Shown one piece after another: positions 63,986-64,000 of a stretch of 64,000 bases of DNA. How positions within the stretch are numbered: the first letter of the stretch is position 1; each line of letters opens with the position of its first letter. Under the pieces are notes generated by a model. That model saw only the letters and a program-made list of their open reading frames with translations, ran no database searches and was not told where the DNA came from. Both the position numbers and the translations under genes were made by a program. The stretch is from a bacterium (GTDB taxonomy: Bacteria > Zhuqueibacterota > QNDG01 > JAFGCO01), in contig JAFGGN010000076.1 of assembly GCA_016930535.1 (NCBI GenBank), forward strand, positions 19,993 to 83,992. The letters are read 5' to 3'.

Positions 63986-64000
63986 TAAAAGCCTTGCTAT

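Overview
The window reads as one chromosomal segment of a Gram-negative, FCB-type bacterium of moderate GC content. Signs of this are three secreted proteins ending in a type IX (Por) sorting-like tail with an NPFN core, two outer-membrane beta-barrel-like proteins, several signal peptides and two twin-arginine-like leaders. An uncultured lineage such as KSB1 or a relative fits, but that placement is inference. I saw no rRNA, tRNA, CRISPR array, transposase or phage gene.

Layout. 1-9.8 kb: housekeeping and small genes (Maf end, NYN-domain protein, small lipoprotein, MetE, an ABC-2 exporter pair, small unknowns, an EF-Tu-domain-2-like protein coupled to a radical SAM protein, a free-standing MetH-activation-like protein). 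9.8-15.3 kb: a probable surface-fibre locus made of two related exported subunits, an Ig-like lipoprotein and a large usher-like outer-membrane protein. 15.7-23.8 kb: a signalling block of two paralogous hybrid histidine kinases with a duplicated membrane module, an exported transglutaminase-like protein, a lone receiver and a third kinase broken by a -1 frameshift. Very similar sigma-54-type promoters precede the first subunit, the usher-like gene and the first kinase, so fibre and signalling genes look like one regulon.

23.9-33.2 kb: an alcohol dehydrogenase, then a symporter / GH20 hexosaminidase / NagX-like acetyltransferase operon (amino-sugar use), a peptidase and a CapA-like protein. 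33.4-41 kb: three tandem arylsulfotransferase-like secreted paralogs. 41-46.9 kb: a minus-strand glycan-degradation cluster (GH31, metallo-beta-lactamase fold with a binding module, two SGNH esterases). 47-51.8 kb: a minus-strand cluster with a receiver, a 58-residue membrane protein, an OmpA-like protein, a sigma-54 activator, a Ras/Rab-like GTPase and two coiled-coil proteins. 52-64 kb: MgtE, GH5, an exported nuclease, an oxidoreductase, a DUF481-like protein, PurC, a GlsB/YeaQ-like protein, a nitroreductase, a LytS/LytT-type pair and two proteins of unknown role.

Five intergenic stretches (near 8.6, 24.9, 30.3, 44.9 and 63.9 kb) share an odd mosaic of short purine- or pyrimidine-rich tandem motifs and look like one family of dispersed repeats. 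The best candidates for undescribed biology are the sigma-54-linked fibre locus with its duplicated-module kinases, the GTPase/activator/OmpA operon, and the mosaic repeats.
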